Shown here piece after piece: positions 6,306 through 14,593 of a DNA stretch of 64,000 bases. Both the position numbers and the translations under genes were made by a program. Location: positions 1-64,000 of IMG/VR virus record IMGVR_UViG_3300035034_002090. One strand, given 5' to 3'. Source of the stretch: a virus. The notes below the pieces were generated by a model. The model worked only from the letters and a program-made list of their open reading frames with translations. It did not search any database and was not told the DNA's origin. Every line of letters begins with the position of its first letter. The stretch's first letter is position 1.

Positions 6306-7731
6306 AAAAAATATCCACCAGAAGGTTGAAGAAATTCAAGAGATTCAGTCCGAGTATGAGGCCCTAGTCGATAAGATGAAGGCAGCAGGACCAGCAAAAG
6401 CAAGCCAGATGGCGCAAGAGTTCAGCACGCTGGCTGAATCTCAGCAGAATCTTTCAACTGAAATTGGTGAAATGATTGTCGAGTGGGTTTCACAAAGCGG
6501 CACTTTGAGCTTGTCTCATGGCGACGAAGAAAGCAGCACACAATCGCCAGAAGTCGCAAACATGAAGAAGCCTGCGCGACGGGTCTACACACCTTCCGAC
6601 GATGAACCAAGGGCCAAGAAGCTCGGAACTGTACGGCATCATGCCTCCAGCTCCAACAGGGATCCGGACCAGCAGTGGACGCAGAAAGATTCGAACAGGA
6701 TGATTCATGCCTACTCCGAGGTCTTTCCGGACATCATTGAGAAGCTCGGTGAGCCTGAGAAAGATCTGGGCTCAATGACTCCCATCAGCAACGAACTAAG
6801 GGTCCTTACTCAGGTTGTAGACGGGAGAGAATCGTGGCGCTGGCTTCCCACAGCTGCCCAAAAGGCACTCGTAAGTTACATCGTTGCACGGGGCAGGCGT
6901 CTTCAAGATCAGGCGGATCGTGGAACCCTCAGCCTCATCAACGGACAAGACAAGCTCGACGCCCTGTTTCCGAGGCTTACGGCGTTCACGAAGACCGAGA
7001 TGAGGGAGTTCATTCACGGTCTTGCCCGAGGTCACGATCCGAAGCGAGGCTCGTGGCTCGAAGATGCGCGTTACTGGCTCGAAGAGATCAACCGGCTTCT
7101 CGACAGGGGTGGATCCGAAGAGCAGCAGTTCAACCCGGACATCGCCCTGAACGCGCTCGACGAATTTATGGAGACTCGTCAGCCGAACAGCGGCAAGATC
7201 AAAGAGTACGTCGCTGATATGATCGAGTCGGGTATGCCTGTTGATGACCCCAGATTTCTGAAGCGTCTCGACGAGCATAGAAACATTTTCAGGGGCTCTA
7301 AATTCAAAACCCTTAGAGATGCTTTCAGGGAGCAAGAAAAGACCGAAGAAGAGGTGGAGACGCAGTCCCTGATGACGCACTGGCCCTACCTGTCGGAGAC
7401 CCTCGGCAAGCGCGCCTTCATGACTGGAGGCGAGCCCCGGGAGGATGCCCGACGAAACATCGAGGACGCGTTCGGATTCGACAGTCTGGACTGGTGCCCG
7501 TCTGACCAGCACAGGAAGATGAAGTCCTACGCTAAAAGGATCATTGGTGAGAACTATGACATCGCCATCCTGCTGACCAGCCTCATGGGCCACGATACCA
7601 ATGTCATCAGAGACGCGTGCAAGCGTGTCGGTATCCCGTGCGTCTTTGTCGCGCAGGGGTATGGGCCGTCTCGTATCGCGCATTCGATCGAGAAGAACTT
7701 CGCTCACGCGGAGGCAGCTGTAGCAGGTTAA
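6292..7731 (+). CDS. Coiled-coil protein with DUF2325-like C-terminus, 479 aa
   Basis: SD AAAAGGAAT precedes the ATG. Residues 1-70 form a likely coiled coil. A low-complexity linker follows to about 120, then a helical middle. The last 60 residues (ILLTSLMGHD, then CVFVAQGYG) resemble the DUF2325 Rossmann-like fold, in which a His-Asp pair follows a hydrophobic strand. DUF2325 proteins are seen near mobile elements and defence genes, but the function is unknown. Transcribed from the promoter at 6098; followed by a zinc-ribbon gene and two recombinase genes. Confidence 0.8.
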   Translation: MEELKKNIHQKVEEIQEIQSEYEALVDKMKAAGPAKASQMAQEFSTLAESQQNLSTEIGEMIVEWVSQSGTLSLSHGDEESSTQSPEVANMKKPARRVYTPSDDEPRAKKLGTVRHHASSSNRDPDQQWTQKDSNRMIHAYSEVFPDIIEKLGEPEKDLGSMTPISNELRVLTQVVDGRESWRWLPTAAQKALVSYIVARGRRLQDQADRGTLSLINGQDKLDALFPRLTAFTKTEMREFIHGLARGHDPKRGSWLEDARYWLEEINRLLDRGGSEEQQFNPDIALNALDEFMETRQPNSGKIKEYVADMIESGMPVDDPRFLKRLDEHRNIFRGSKFKTLRDAFREQEKTEEEVETQSLMTHWPYLSETLGKRAFMTGGEPREDARRNIEDAFGFDSLDWCPSDQHRKMKSYAKRIIGENYDIAILLTSLMGHDTNVIRDACKRVGIPCVFVAQGYGPSRIAHSIEKNFAHAEAAVAG

Positions 7732-7785
7732 CCCAAATGCACCCTCTGGATTTTCTGGCGGGTGCCCAATCTACCGGAGGACGGC

Positions 7786-7983
7786 ATGAATGAAGATGAG
7801 CTATGTATGGGTAGTGGCCGAACTTTGGCCATGACTCAGGCGGACGTTGAACGTCACAAGAAGGGCGTCAAGCTAAAGTGCCCGGTTTGCGGCCGACGAC
7901 TAACCCCGACGCTTATGAGGGATCCAAGCGGCAACTACGAAGGCGAGCTGCCGGATCACAAAGCCAAGGAGGCTGCATCATGA
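7786..7983 (+). CDS. Small zinc-ribbon-like protein, 65 aa
   Basis: Start at the ATG after CGGAGGACGGC; a GTG at 7762 is less likely. One CPVC knuckle (residues 34-37) is followed by RRLTPT, as in half of a zinc ribbon. The TGA stop overlaps the next ATG (ATGA), so it is translationally coupled to the recombinase-like gene. Function unknown. Confidence 0.75.
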   Translation: MNEDELCMGSGRTLAMTQADVERHKKGVKLKCPVCGRRLTPTLMRDPSGNYEGELPDHKAKEAAS

Positions 7984-8357
7984 AAAAAGTTATTGGCTAT
8001 ACACGCATACCGCCGGGAGGCGATGAAGCCCTTCTCCAAAAGCAGGCTAGCGACATCGAGTTATTCTGCAAGAATTGGGATTTCAAGCTTCTTCGCATTG
8101 AAAGTGACATCGCCGAGGGTGTCGGCAAAACAGGGGGCCGACCTGAAGGCATGAGAGCGGTCCTAGAATCGATCGCCAGAAACGAGGTCATGCATCTCGT
8201 CATCGCCGACCTCGTGTGTATTTCAGATTCATTTGAGGGCGCGCTGGACTTCAGGGACCGTAACTTTGGATACGGCCCACGAGGAATCTGGGTGGTTAAC
8301 TCACACGGAAACCTCCCATGGGCGTTTCAAGGAAAGGAGGGATTTGCCGATGTCTGA
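7980..8357 (+). CDS. Serine-recombinase-like protein lacking catalytic residues, 125 aa
   Basis: The protein aligns over its length with the N-terminal catalytic domain of the next gene (IGYTRIPPG against IGYARVSTE). The nucleophilic serine is proline here, and the DRLTR arginine motif is replaced by DLVCIS. The DNA-binding region is absent. It cannot cut DNA, but the fold could still form mixed dimers. ATG shares ATGA with the upstream stop and the end overlaps the active recombinase by 8 nt, so all three are coupled. Confidence 0.82.
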   Translation: MKKVIGYTRIPPGGDEALLQKQASDIELFCKNWDFKLLRIESDIAEGVGKTGGRPEGMRAVLESIARNEVMHLVIADLVCISDSFEGALDFRDRNFGYGPRGIWVVNSHGNLPWAFQGKEGFADV

Positions 8358-9063
8358 AAAAGCAATTGGATACGCACGCGTTTCGACTGAAGAGCAATCT
8401 TCTGAAGGCGTCAGCTTGGAAATGCAGGCTGAAAAAATCTCTAGCTACTGTGGCCTGTACGATCTCGAACTTATTCGCATCGAAGAGGATGCAGGCATCT
8501 CAGGTAAGAGCACGAGAAAGCGCAAGGGCCTTAAGAAGGCCATGGATGCCATCAAGGCAGGTGAGGCGACCCATCTAGTTGTCACCAAGCTCGATCGCCT
8601 CACTCGATCGCTCATGGACTTCAACAGAATGCTCGAAGAGTATTTCTCGGACAAGTACACACTTCACTCCGTGGCAGACAGGCTCGACACCAAGTCCGCA
8701 AACGGAAGGCTTGTCGTCAACATTTTGATGAGTGTCTGCCAATGGGAGCGCGAGGTCATCTCAGAGCGCACACGCGAAGCGCTTCAGCACAAGATCTCCA
8801 AAATGGAATACGTTGGAGGCAATGTCCCTTATGGCTATGTCCTGTCAGACGACGGTGTAATGCTGGAACCGATCCCTGAAGAACAATACACCGTTGACTA
8901 TATCTACGAGTTGAGAGAAGATCTCGACATGAGCTATCGGGCCATTGCCGATCAGCTCAAATCCGAAGGTATCTATGATCGAACGGGCGACCCCTTTGGT
9001 CATAACCAGATACGGCGGATTGTGGTGAGCAGTTATCACAAGCAGTACCGCCAAGCTTCGTGA
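8350..9063 (+). CDS. Serine site-specific recombinase (resolvase/invertase family)
   Basis: Start at ATG 8350 after AAAGGAGGG. The catalytic domain has YARVS with Arg10/Ser12, DAGISGKS and the DRLTR motif at 82-86, then a long helix with CQWEREVISERT. Residues 160-237 resemble the start of the Recombinase domain and a helix-turn-helix (SYRAIADQLKSEGI). At 237 aa it is longer than Tn3-type resolvases and shorter than large serine integrases, so resolution or inversion is more likely than integration. No attachment or inverted repeat site is evident nearby. Confidence 0.9.
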   Translation: MSEKAIGYARVSTEEQSSEGVSLEMQAEKISSYCGLYDLELIRIEEDAGISGKSTRKRKGLKKAMDAIKAGEATHLVVTKLDRLTRSLMDFNRMLEEYFSDKYTLHSVADRLDTKSANGRLVVNILMSVCQWEREVISERTREALQHKISKMEYVGGNVPYGYVLSDDGVMLEPIPEEQYTVDYIYELREDLDMSYRAIADQLKSEGIYDRTGDPFGHNQIRRIVVSSYHKQYRQAS

Positions 9064-9127
9064 CGCCAGTTTTGTGATCGGCTCGATGTCCTATCGGCCG
9101 CTCTCCGAACCTCCCTGCGTCACGAAA

Positions 9128-9166
9128 GGGTGAAGGAGTTGGTATGCCTCACTGACTCCTTCACCC
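9128..9166. terminator. Bidirectional terminator between convergent genes
   Basis: GGGTGAAGGAGT (9128-9139) pairs perfectly with ACTCCTTCACCC (9155-9166), 12 bp with a 15-nt loop. It lies between the recombinase (+) and the metallopeptidase (minus). The flanks are only weakly T-rich. Confidence 0.65.
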
Positions 9167-9179
9167 ACTTTACCCCCCT

Positions 9180-9887
9180 TCAATTAGATTCGCTCATCTC
9201 TTCTAATACGATGCCTTGTACGTCTTTGAATAACGGGTCCTCTAAAATCCCCCCACTCTCAATTCGTAAGCGCTCCTTCTCAAGGCGACGTCTCACAAGC
9301 CCCTTGAATGGCCACATAAAAAGGTAGTCGGGGCCGGTAAATTTTCGCTCGACAAACCTCATGTAGGCCCAATCAATGCTCCCGCGTCTCCAGTATCTTG
9401 CAGCCATCGACATCGTGTATCCACGAAACTCAGCCCAAGCCCGGACGGGGGATGGAAGAGGAAGCAAAAACAGAAGTGCCAGAAGACACCATAACATCGG
9501 CAGATACCAGAACGCTCCAAGCGCCCCTAGCGCAATCATAGCGAAGATCTGCGGTACGATGTACCCGAGGTCAAAAAGATGGAATGGGATTCTGTCTCGG
9601 TCCCGCATATGAACTAACTCGTGCGCCAGTATCACCCAAGCTGATGACGACTCGATGTATGCGCGTGTTGGAAACCAGATCGTCTTTCCAATGACCGATG
9701 TGTAAGTCGTAAGGTATCGGTGCACGCGGTCGCCGTTTTCATCATCGCTCCAGAGCCAGAACGCAAGCCGCTCTCCAACGAACCTATGAAACTTTGACTC
9801 TTCTTTGAACTTGATCTCCATGTCCGGAAATCTGCGTCGGCCCAAGCTTAAAACCCTCGTGTAAATTCTGTCGTCTACGCTACTCAT
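9180..9887 (-). CDS. Membrane zinc metallopeptidase-like protein (M48-type HExxH), 235 aa
   Basis: HELVH at residues 89-93 gives the zinc-binding histidines and catalytic Glu. Two hydrophobic segments (about 102-147) follow, and RAWAEFRGY supplies a candidate third ligand, an order like M48/HtpX peptidases. The N-terminus is soluble and the C-terminus basic. It is encoded against the surrounding genes with its own SD (AAGGGGG). The isolated minus-strand position suggests a separately acquired gene. A substrate in the host membrane or envelope is inference. Confidence 0.75.
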   Translation of the reverse strand: MSSVDDRIYTRVLSLGRRRFPDMEIKFKEESKFHRFVGERLAFWLWSDDENGDRVHRYLTTYTSVIGKTIWFPTRAYIESSSAWVILAHELVHMRDRDRIPFHLFDLGYIVPQIFAMIALGALGAFWYLPMLWCLLALLFLLPLPSPVRAWAEFRGYTMSMAARYWRRGSIDWAYMRFVERKFTGPDYLFMWPFKGLVRRRLEKERLRIESGGILEDPLFKDVQGIVLEEMSESN

Positions 9888-9969
9888 AGTGTGCCCCCTT
9901 AAGGCTTTATAGGGTGCTATTTACCCATTGTTTTCAGTTGGATTCACCCTTTAGGTGGAAATAGCTCTC

Positions 9970-9998
9970 TTGACACGTGCCTTTCTATATGTTAGATT
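9970..9998 (+). promoter_or_regulatory. Sigma70-type promoter
   Basis: TTGACA (9970-9975), 17-nt spacer, TAGATT (9993-9998), about 68 nt before the ATG at 10067. It belongs to the TTGACACG...TATGTTAG class also seen at 6098. Confidence 0.78.
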
Positions 9999-10066
9999 GA
10001 TCTAGCGTGAGGATGTGCCTTGCGCGGATTGAGGCAATTAACACAGAACCTAAAGGGAGGTTCACG

Positions 10067-11512
10067 ATGGAATGGTTTCACGTAGACAAGGAAGGTCTGA
10101 GGAAAGTTCTAGAGCGAAGAGGCAAAGAGTTCGTCGCTCTTGAGCTTGTTCAAAACGCGTGGGATGAGGACGTCCAGCGCGTAGACGTCACCCTGTCGTC
10201 CATTGAGGGGCGACGAGGACGAGCTGAGCTGGTAGTCCGAGACGATGACCCGGATGGGTTTGTTGAACTCTCTCATGCTTGGACGCTCTTCGCTGAGAGC
10301 GAGAAGAAATCCGACCCCGAGAAACGAGGTCGGTTCAATCTCGGAGAGAAGCTTGTCTTGGCACTTTGCGAAAAAGCCGAAATAACAACCACCACGGGTC
10401 GGGTCATCTTCAGCGAGAAAGGTCGGACCCACGGACGTAAGCGCACAGACGAAGGGTCGGTGTTCGAGGGTGTCGTCTTGATGACGAAGCCCGAAGTCGA
10501 GAAGACCGTCGAAGCTCTACGGACCCTTCTTCCGCCCGAAGGCATCAGCACGTACATCAATGGCGTCCTGCTCAATCGCCGAGAGCGGCTGTCAGAATTC
10601 GAAGCCACACTGGCCACGGAGATCTCTGGAGACGAGGGCCTTCTCAGGCCCACGCGAAGGAAGACGATCATCGAGGTCTACGAGGTCAACGAAGGGGAAG
10701 AGGCAACCCTTTACGAGATGGGCATTCCCGTTGTTCCGACCGGAGATCGGTGGCACATCAACATCTTGCAGAAGGTCCCTCTCAATATGGACCGGGACAA
10801 CGTAACGCCCAGCTACCTTCAGAATGTTCGGGCGCTCGTTGTTAACGAGATGGCCGACAACCTCAGCGATGAGGACTCGGCAGAGGGCTGGGTCACCGAC
10901 GCTATCAGTCATCGCGACGCAAGCCCTGACGCCGTCAAGAGGGTTATCGAAAAGCGCTTCGGAAAGAAGACCGTTATCTTCGACCCGAGTGACCCGGAAT
11001 CCAACAAGCGCGCTGCATCTGAGGGATACGCAGTCGTCCACGGCGGCACGCTCCCCGGGAAAGCTTGGGAGAACATCAAGAAGCACAACATCATCCGACC
11101 GGCGAGCAAGGTCACACCGTCGTCCTCTCCTTACAGTGACGACCCGAACGCAAAGCCTGTGAAGGTCTACGATAAGGACGAATGGACAGACGGTATGCGA
11201 CGGGTTCACGACTACACTGAGCGTGTGGTCAAGGCCGCGCTCGGTTTCACCATCGACATCAGGTTCGTGCTCGGCCCAATCCACTGGAGCGCCTGCTTCG
11301 GCGGACGTCGATTGGACTACAACGTGCGATCGCTCGGCAAGGCTTGGTTCAAGAAGGTCTCACGAGAGAAACTCGATGATCTCATCATACACGAGCTGGG
11401 CCACCACTACTGTGGGGACCATCTGTCCAGCGAATACTACAAGGCACTGACTAGAATCGGCTCCAAATTCATTACGGCAGCACTCGAAGACCCTGAGCTT
11501 TTTGAACTGTAA
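10067..11512 (+). CDS. GHKL-type ATPase fused to a C-terminal HExxH zinc protease, 481 aa
   Basis: Start at ATG 10067 after AAAGGGAGG. An N box ELVQNAWDE (26-34), a G1-like DDDPDGF (59-65) and GRFNLGEK (88-95) give the ATP lid layout of Hsp90/MutL/MORC-type GHKL ATPases. HELGHH (442-447) near the C-terminus is a metallopeptidase signature. The middle region (120-430) is unassigned. Coupling an ATP-driven clamp to a protease suggests conditional proteolysis, perhaps in defence or counter-defence (inference). It has its own promoter and a strong hairpin after its stop. Confidence 0.85.
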   Translation: MEWFHVDKEGLRKVLERRGKEFVALELVQNAWDEDVQRVDVTLSSIEGRRGRAELVVRDDDPDGFVELSHAWTLFAESEKKSDPEKRGRFNLGEKLVLALCEKAEITTTTGRVIFSEKGRTHGRKRTDEGSVFEGVVLMTKPEVEKTVEALRTLLPPEGISTYINGVLLNRRERLSEFEATLATEISGDEGLLRPTRRKTIIEVYEVNEGEEATLYEMGIPVVPTGDRWHINILQKVPLNMDRDNVTPSYLQNVRALVVNEMADNLSDEDSAEGWVTDAISHRDASPDAVKRVIEKRFGKKTVIFDPSDPESNKRAASEGYAVVHGGTLPGKAWENIKKHNIIRPASKVTPSSSPYSDDPNAKPVKVYDKDEWTDGMRRVHDYTERVVKAALGFTIDIRFVLGPIHWSACFGGRRLDYNVRSLGKAWFKKVSREKLDDLIIHELGHHYCGDHLSSEYYKALTRIGSKFITAALEDPELFEL

Positions 11513-11521
11513 CCTACCGAT

Positions 11522-11553
11522 CAAACGAGGGCGCTACCTCGCGCCCTCGTTTG
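11522..11553 (+). terminator. Perfect 13-bp hairpin after the GHKL gene
   Basis: CAAACGAGGGCGC (11522-11534) pairs exactly with GCGCCCTCGTTTG (11541-11553) with loop TACCTC. The run after the stem (GCC) lacks a U-tract, so termination may be partial. The next gene's SD (AAGGAG) follows within 6 nt, so the stem could also shape the start of that mRNA. Confidence 0.6.
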
Positions 11554-11566
11554 CCAAGGAGATCCC

Positions 11567-11956
11567 ATGATCCTTCAACTCCAGCCATCCAATTTCATCA
11601 ACAGATCAAACGGCTTTCAGGCCGGAACGCCAAACCCGTTCTATGTTCAGCTAAGAGACCTGAGAAAAAGCACCGAATTCACATGCTACTTCACGAGGGT
11701 TCAAGTCGAGACTGATCAGGGTGTAAAAGTGCTGGTAGACCGAGGTCACGACCTCGACTCAGATGCCGTATTTGTCATGGATGACACCATGGAGACAATG
11801 CGTCTGGACTATGGCCCTATCACCAAGGAGGACGCTTGGCACCTCAAGTCGATGCTTCCATTGCTTGATGGCCTTGGCATTAAGCTTGAGATTGATGGTG
11901 TTTCTATCCTTCGGCTCGACCTTGACCTCGGCCAGAAACCGAGGGGTGACATCTAA
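11567..11956 (+). CDS. Hypothetical protein, 129 aa
   Basis: SD CCAAGGAGATCCC precedes the ATG. Soluble protein with alternating hydrophobic strands and a C-terminal LDLDLGQK segment. No motif recognised. It is separated from the next gene by 160 nt of non-coding DNA, so it likely ends a transcription unit. Confidence 0.8.
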   Translation: MILQLQPSNFINRSNGFQAGTPNPFYVQLRDLRKSTEFTCYFTRVQVETDQGVKVLVDRGHDLDSDAVFVMDDTMETMRLDYGPITKEDAWHLKSMLPLLDGLGIKLEIDGVSILRLDLDLGQKPRGDI

Positions 11957-12116
11957 GTTAACGTAGTATAAGGTTCCACAGAATTTCGACTAGGCATCGA
12001 ACATTCATTTAGGCGCGCCTCTAGGAAGGAGGCCAAGGAAGCGAAACTAGATCCTGTTCAGTTTTCAACGAGCTGTCGCTGAGCGTGCTAACATACCCTA
12101 TGCCGACGAGGATTAA

Positions 12117-12755
12117 ATGAAATCCAACCCAAGCACAGAACCCTTGCCGGGGGTCCAGATCAAAGCGATCCGGGAATCTATGGGGCGCTCTCAGGTCGAC
12201 TTCGGCCTGCTGCTCGATGCTCATGTCCAGACGATACATCGCTGGGAGCATGAGAAGATGGGTGGAAGTAAGGACCAACCCGTGAGTGGACTCACCGCGC
12301 TGGTCCTCAGAAATCTCAGCGTGATGATTGCGCTGGATTCCAATGAAGAAGATCGGGCAAAGCTGTTTAGTGACATGCCTCCCGAGGAAGTAGAGAAAAG
12401 GCGTAAGGGTCACGGGCTTTCACAGGCCGCGCTGGCCACTCTGTTTGGATTGAGCGGACCCTCAGTTGTATCCAGATGGGAGACCGGCAAAACCGCCTGT
12501 ACTGGACTCTCTGCCTACGCCATGCGACATCTCGACTTCTTTATGACGTCATATAACGCACCCGAAGACCGTCGCGCCCCGGACGAACCAAAAGCTAGTA
12601 AGACGCAAGTCATCGAGGCCCTTGAAGAAAGCGAGTCTCTCGACGAAGCAGCCCTGAGATTAGATGTGCACCGGCGCACGCTCAACCGCTATCTCAATAG
12701 GTACGCCATCAACAAAAAAGAACTGCTCGAAGAGCAAACAAGGACGCAACCATGA
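12117..12755 (+). CDS. Transcriptional regulator with two XRE-type HTH domains plus a third HTH, 212 aa
   Basis: Residues 12-45 (IKAIRESMGRSQVDFG then IHRWEHEKMG) and 85-130 (HGLSQAALATLFGL then VSRWETGKT) are two Cro/C1-type helix-turn-helix modules. A third HTH near 165-200 (SLDEAALRLDVHRRTLNRYL) resembles Fis-type motifs. No dimerisation or protease domain is evident. It is first in its unit with 160 nt of leader DNA, as expected for an autoregulated repressor or activator. The 3' end overlaps the next gene by ATGA. Confidence 0.85.
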   Translation: MKSNPSTEPLPGVQIKAIRESMGRSQVDFGLLLDAHVQTIHRWEHEKMGGSKDQPVSGLTALVLRNLSVMIALDSNEEDRAKLFSDMPPEEVEKRRKGHGLSQAALATLFGLSGPSVVSRWETGKTACTGLSAYAMRHLDFFMTSYNAPEDRRAPDEPKASKTQVIEALEESESLDEAALRLDVHRRTLNRYLNRYAINKKELLEEQTRTQP

Positions 12756-13522
12756 GTCAAGACGACCAAACGAGCATCACACCTGCCGCACTACTTGCCG
12801 CCAGTAGGTTCTTGGGGTCGGGCGATGAGACAGACGCCCAAAACATGATAGCAGCGATGACACCCGGCGGTATCGAGCGTCAAGAGGCAGAAGGTCAGGC
12901 GCAATTCGTATCAAACGAACAGCTCCCACTGGAGATCTCAGGAGGGAGGGAGTTCCCGAGCTGCCGTGCCAAAGGGTGCTTCGTCGGATTCATGCGCGAT
13001 GACAACTACGAATTCCTCGAAGACGAAAAAGGTAATCGTATCCCGTGCGAGAACTGCAAAGGGACTCAAACCACGCCCGAGACGTGGGCATACCTCGAAA
13101 GCCTCGGGTTTGAGTTCGGAAAGCAGATCGATGACCTGTTCATTCAGGCGAAGCTCCCTGTAGGATGGACCAAAGAGCGTAGCAGCCACAGCATGTGGTC
13201 CTACATTCACGATGAGAAGGGTCGCGAGAGGATGGCTGTCTTCTACAAAGCAGCATTCTATGACCGCAGATCCCAAGCCAGCATCTCTAAGAGATTCGGC
13301 GTGAAATCTGACTTCGAAGCAGAAGAGGAAAGGGGCGTGTTCCTTCACCACGTCACCGACAAGTGCATCGACGGCTACGCCTTCAGCTCGGAACCCGTTG
13401 AAATCACGGACGACAAACAGTATCACGAACTCAATGACGAGTCGTCTGAACAGTGTTACAAATGGCTCAAAGAAAACTACCCCAACTATGAAAATCCCTC
13501 TGCTTATTGGGATGAGGACTGA
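12752..13522 (+). CDS. Conserved-looking phage protein with Cys pairs, 256 aa
   Basis: Starts within ATGA of the regulator, so it is coupled to it. CRAKGC (about 71-76) and CENCKG (about 99-104) form a possible four-cysteine zinc site. The C-terminal half is aromatic and acidic (ERMAVFYKAAFYDRR). I cannot assign a function. Its partner position suggests work with the HTH regulator or simple co-expression. Confidence 0.8.
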   Translation: MSQDDQTSITPAALLAASRFLGSGDETDAQNMIAAMTPGGIERQEAEGQAQFVSNEQLPLEISGGREFPSCRAKGCFVGFMRDDNYEFLEDEKGNRIPCENCKGTQTTPETWAYLESLGFEFGKQIDDLFIQAKLPVGWTKERSSHSMWSYIHDEKGRERMAVFYKAAFYDRRSQASISKRFGVKSDFEAEEERGVFLHHVTDKCIDGYAFSSEPVEITDDKQYHELNDESSEQCYKWLKENYPNYENPSAYWDED

Positions 13523-13523
13523 T

Positions 13524-13646
13524 ATGCATTTTTGCCCCCAAGAGATGATGGTCATCATGGCCGCCTTTGATCCCGCCATGGCCATATTTGTGAACGTTGC
13601 ATGTCGCCGGTTCTTTGGGCAGGTCACCTCACTCATAAAGGGATAG
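13524..13646 (+). CDS. Small Cys-containing membrane-like protein, 40 aa
   Basis: ATG 13524 lies 1 nt after the upstream stop. The sequence begins MHFCPQEM, has a hydrophobic stretch and ends with basic residues (ACRRFFG...IKG). Short proteins of this shape (MHFC..E, one hydrophobic helix, basic tail) are common in phage genomes and may be membrane-anchored. Function unknown. Confidence 0.55.
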   Translation: MHFCPQEMMVIMAAFDPAMAIFVNVACRRFFGQVTSLIKG

Positions 13647-13707
13647 ACATCCCTGCACGCTTCGTGTATGAACCCTTCCTTTATCAACAGCTCACAAAGA
13701 GGGAGCC

Positions 13708-13926
13708 ATGAAGGACGCTCGAAGCGTGCAGCCCATAACCACCTGCCGGACCCTTCCGGACCTCGAAAGGGCGCACAACAACAACCTGATCAACGCCGAT
13801 GAGTACAGCACTCTGTTCCGGAGAGTCCGGGGCACGGCCTCTCCGCTGGAGCTGAAGATCTACACAGATCGCATCGAAGAGTACCGTCTTGGCAGATTCT
13901 ACGAAACCCATCCCCGCCCACTATAG
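13708..13926 (+). CDS. Hypothetical protein, 72 aa
   Basis: SD AAAGAGGGAGCC before the ATG. Basic, helical-looking protein with repeated Arg/Glu residues and no known motif. It precedes 174 nt of non-coding DNA with a promoter. Confidence 0.75.
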   Translation: MKDARSVQPITTCRTLPDLERAHNNNLINADEYSTLFRRVRGTASPLELKIYTDRIEEYRLGRFYETHPRPL

Positions 13927-13999
13927 GCGCTGCTTCCGCACATATATCGCGCTACCCACCCGGGCAAAACTCTTAGCCCTAAAAAACTGTAAATTCCTC

Positions 14000-14028
14000 T
14001 TGATGGCCTAGTTTCACTGGTGTAATGT
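14000..14028 (+). promoter_or_regulatory. Sigma70-type promoter
   Basis: TTGATG (14000-14005), 17-nt spacer, TAATGT (14023-14028), about 70 nt before the ATG at 14101. It starts the unit ending at the terminator at 15008. The remaining 13927-14100 shows nothing else I can name. Confidence 0.6.
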
Positions 14029-14100
14029 CGGCCTTCCCAACCGGGGACAACCTAGAAACGGGCACTGCCCTTAGCATTACTAGTCCAAGGAAGGTCTACC

Positions 14101-14577
14101 ATGCAGTCTGCTGTTAGCGAGACTTTTTTTGCTCGCGTCACCAAGATCATCGATCACCCACGCCTCGCACTGATCCATCCCTTCGATAGGAAGACGCCGT
14201 TCGCGCTCAAGATCCATTCGAGCGACCTTTACGCCGAACACCTCAAAAACCTCAAGGAGCGCCGAGTTCTCCGAGTGATACGAGAGGGCCTCGACGTAGC
14301 GGCGTCACCCTCAGGTTCACTCGGCTCATTTCAGATCCGATGCTGCCACACGTGTTGGTCGAGCGAGTCGGGCTGCGATACCTGTAGAGGTCACGGTCGT
14401 ATCTTCGTCTCAACTTCGACGGGATGCATCTGTTGCGGAGGGACCGGAATTAAGCTTGACGAGACCTTGAGCCCCTGCCAATGTTCCACGGTGCTCGGGC
14501 CTGCGGAGGCAAGCGAAAAAATGATAGGCAGTCACATTCCGCATTCGCCCGATAGAAGACAGACCTACATCACCTGA
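14101..14577 (+). CDS. DnaJ-type cysteine-rich zinc protein, 158 aa
   Basis: SD CAAGGAAGG. Residues about 82-130 hold CHTC, CDTCRGHGR, CICCGGTGI and CQC; the CxxCxGxG repeats are the signature of the DnaJ central zinc domain. There is no J domain, so it is not a complete Hsp40. A role in protein or nucleic-acid binding is plausible. It is the first gene behind the promoter at 14000. Confidence 0.8.
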   Translation: MQSAVSETFFARVTKIIDHPRLALIHPFDRKTPFALKIHSSDLYAEHLKNLKERRVLRVIREGLDVAASPSGSLGSFQIRCCHTCWSSESGCDTCRGHGRIFVSTSTGCICCGGTGIKLDETLSPCQCSTVLGPAEASEKMIGSHIPHSPDRRQTYIT

Positions 14578-14593
14578 CAAAAGGAATAAGGAA

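Noticed and set aside
8350-9063. Phage integrase for lysogeny
   Set aside because: The serine recombinase is shorter than large integrases and no attachment site is visible, so a temperate lifestyle is not supported.
12011-12020. AGGCGCGCCT palindrome
   Set aside because: A single 10-bp palindrome with no repeat partner in the gap; no evidence of function.
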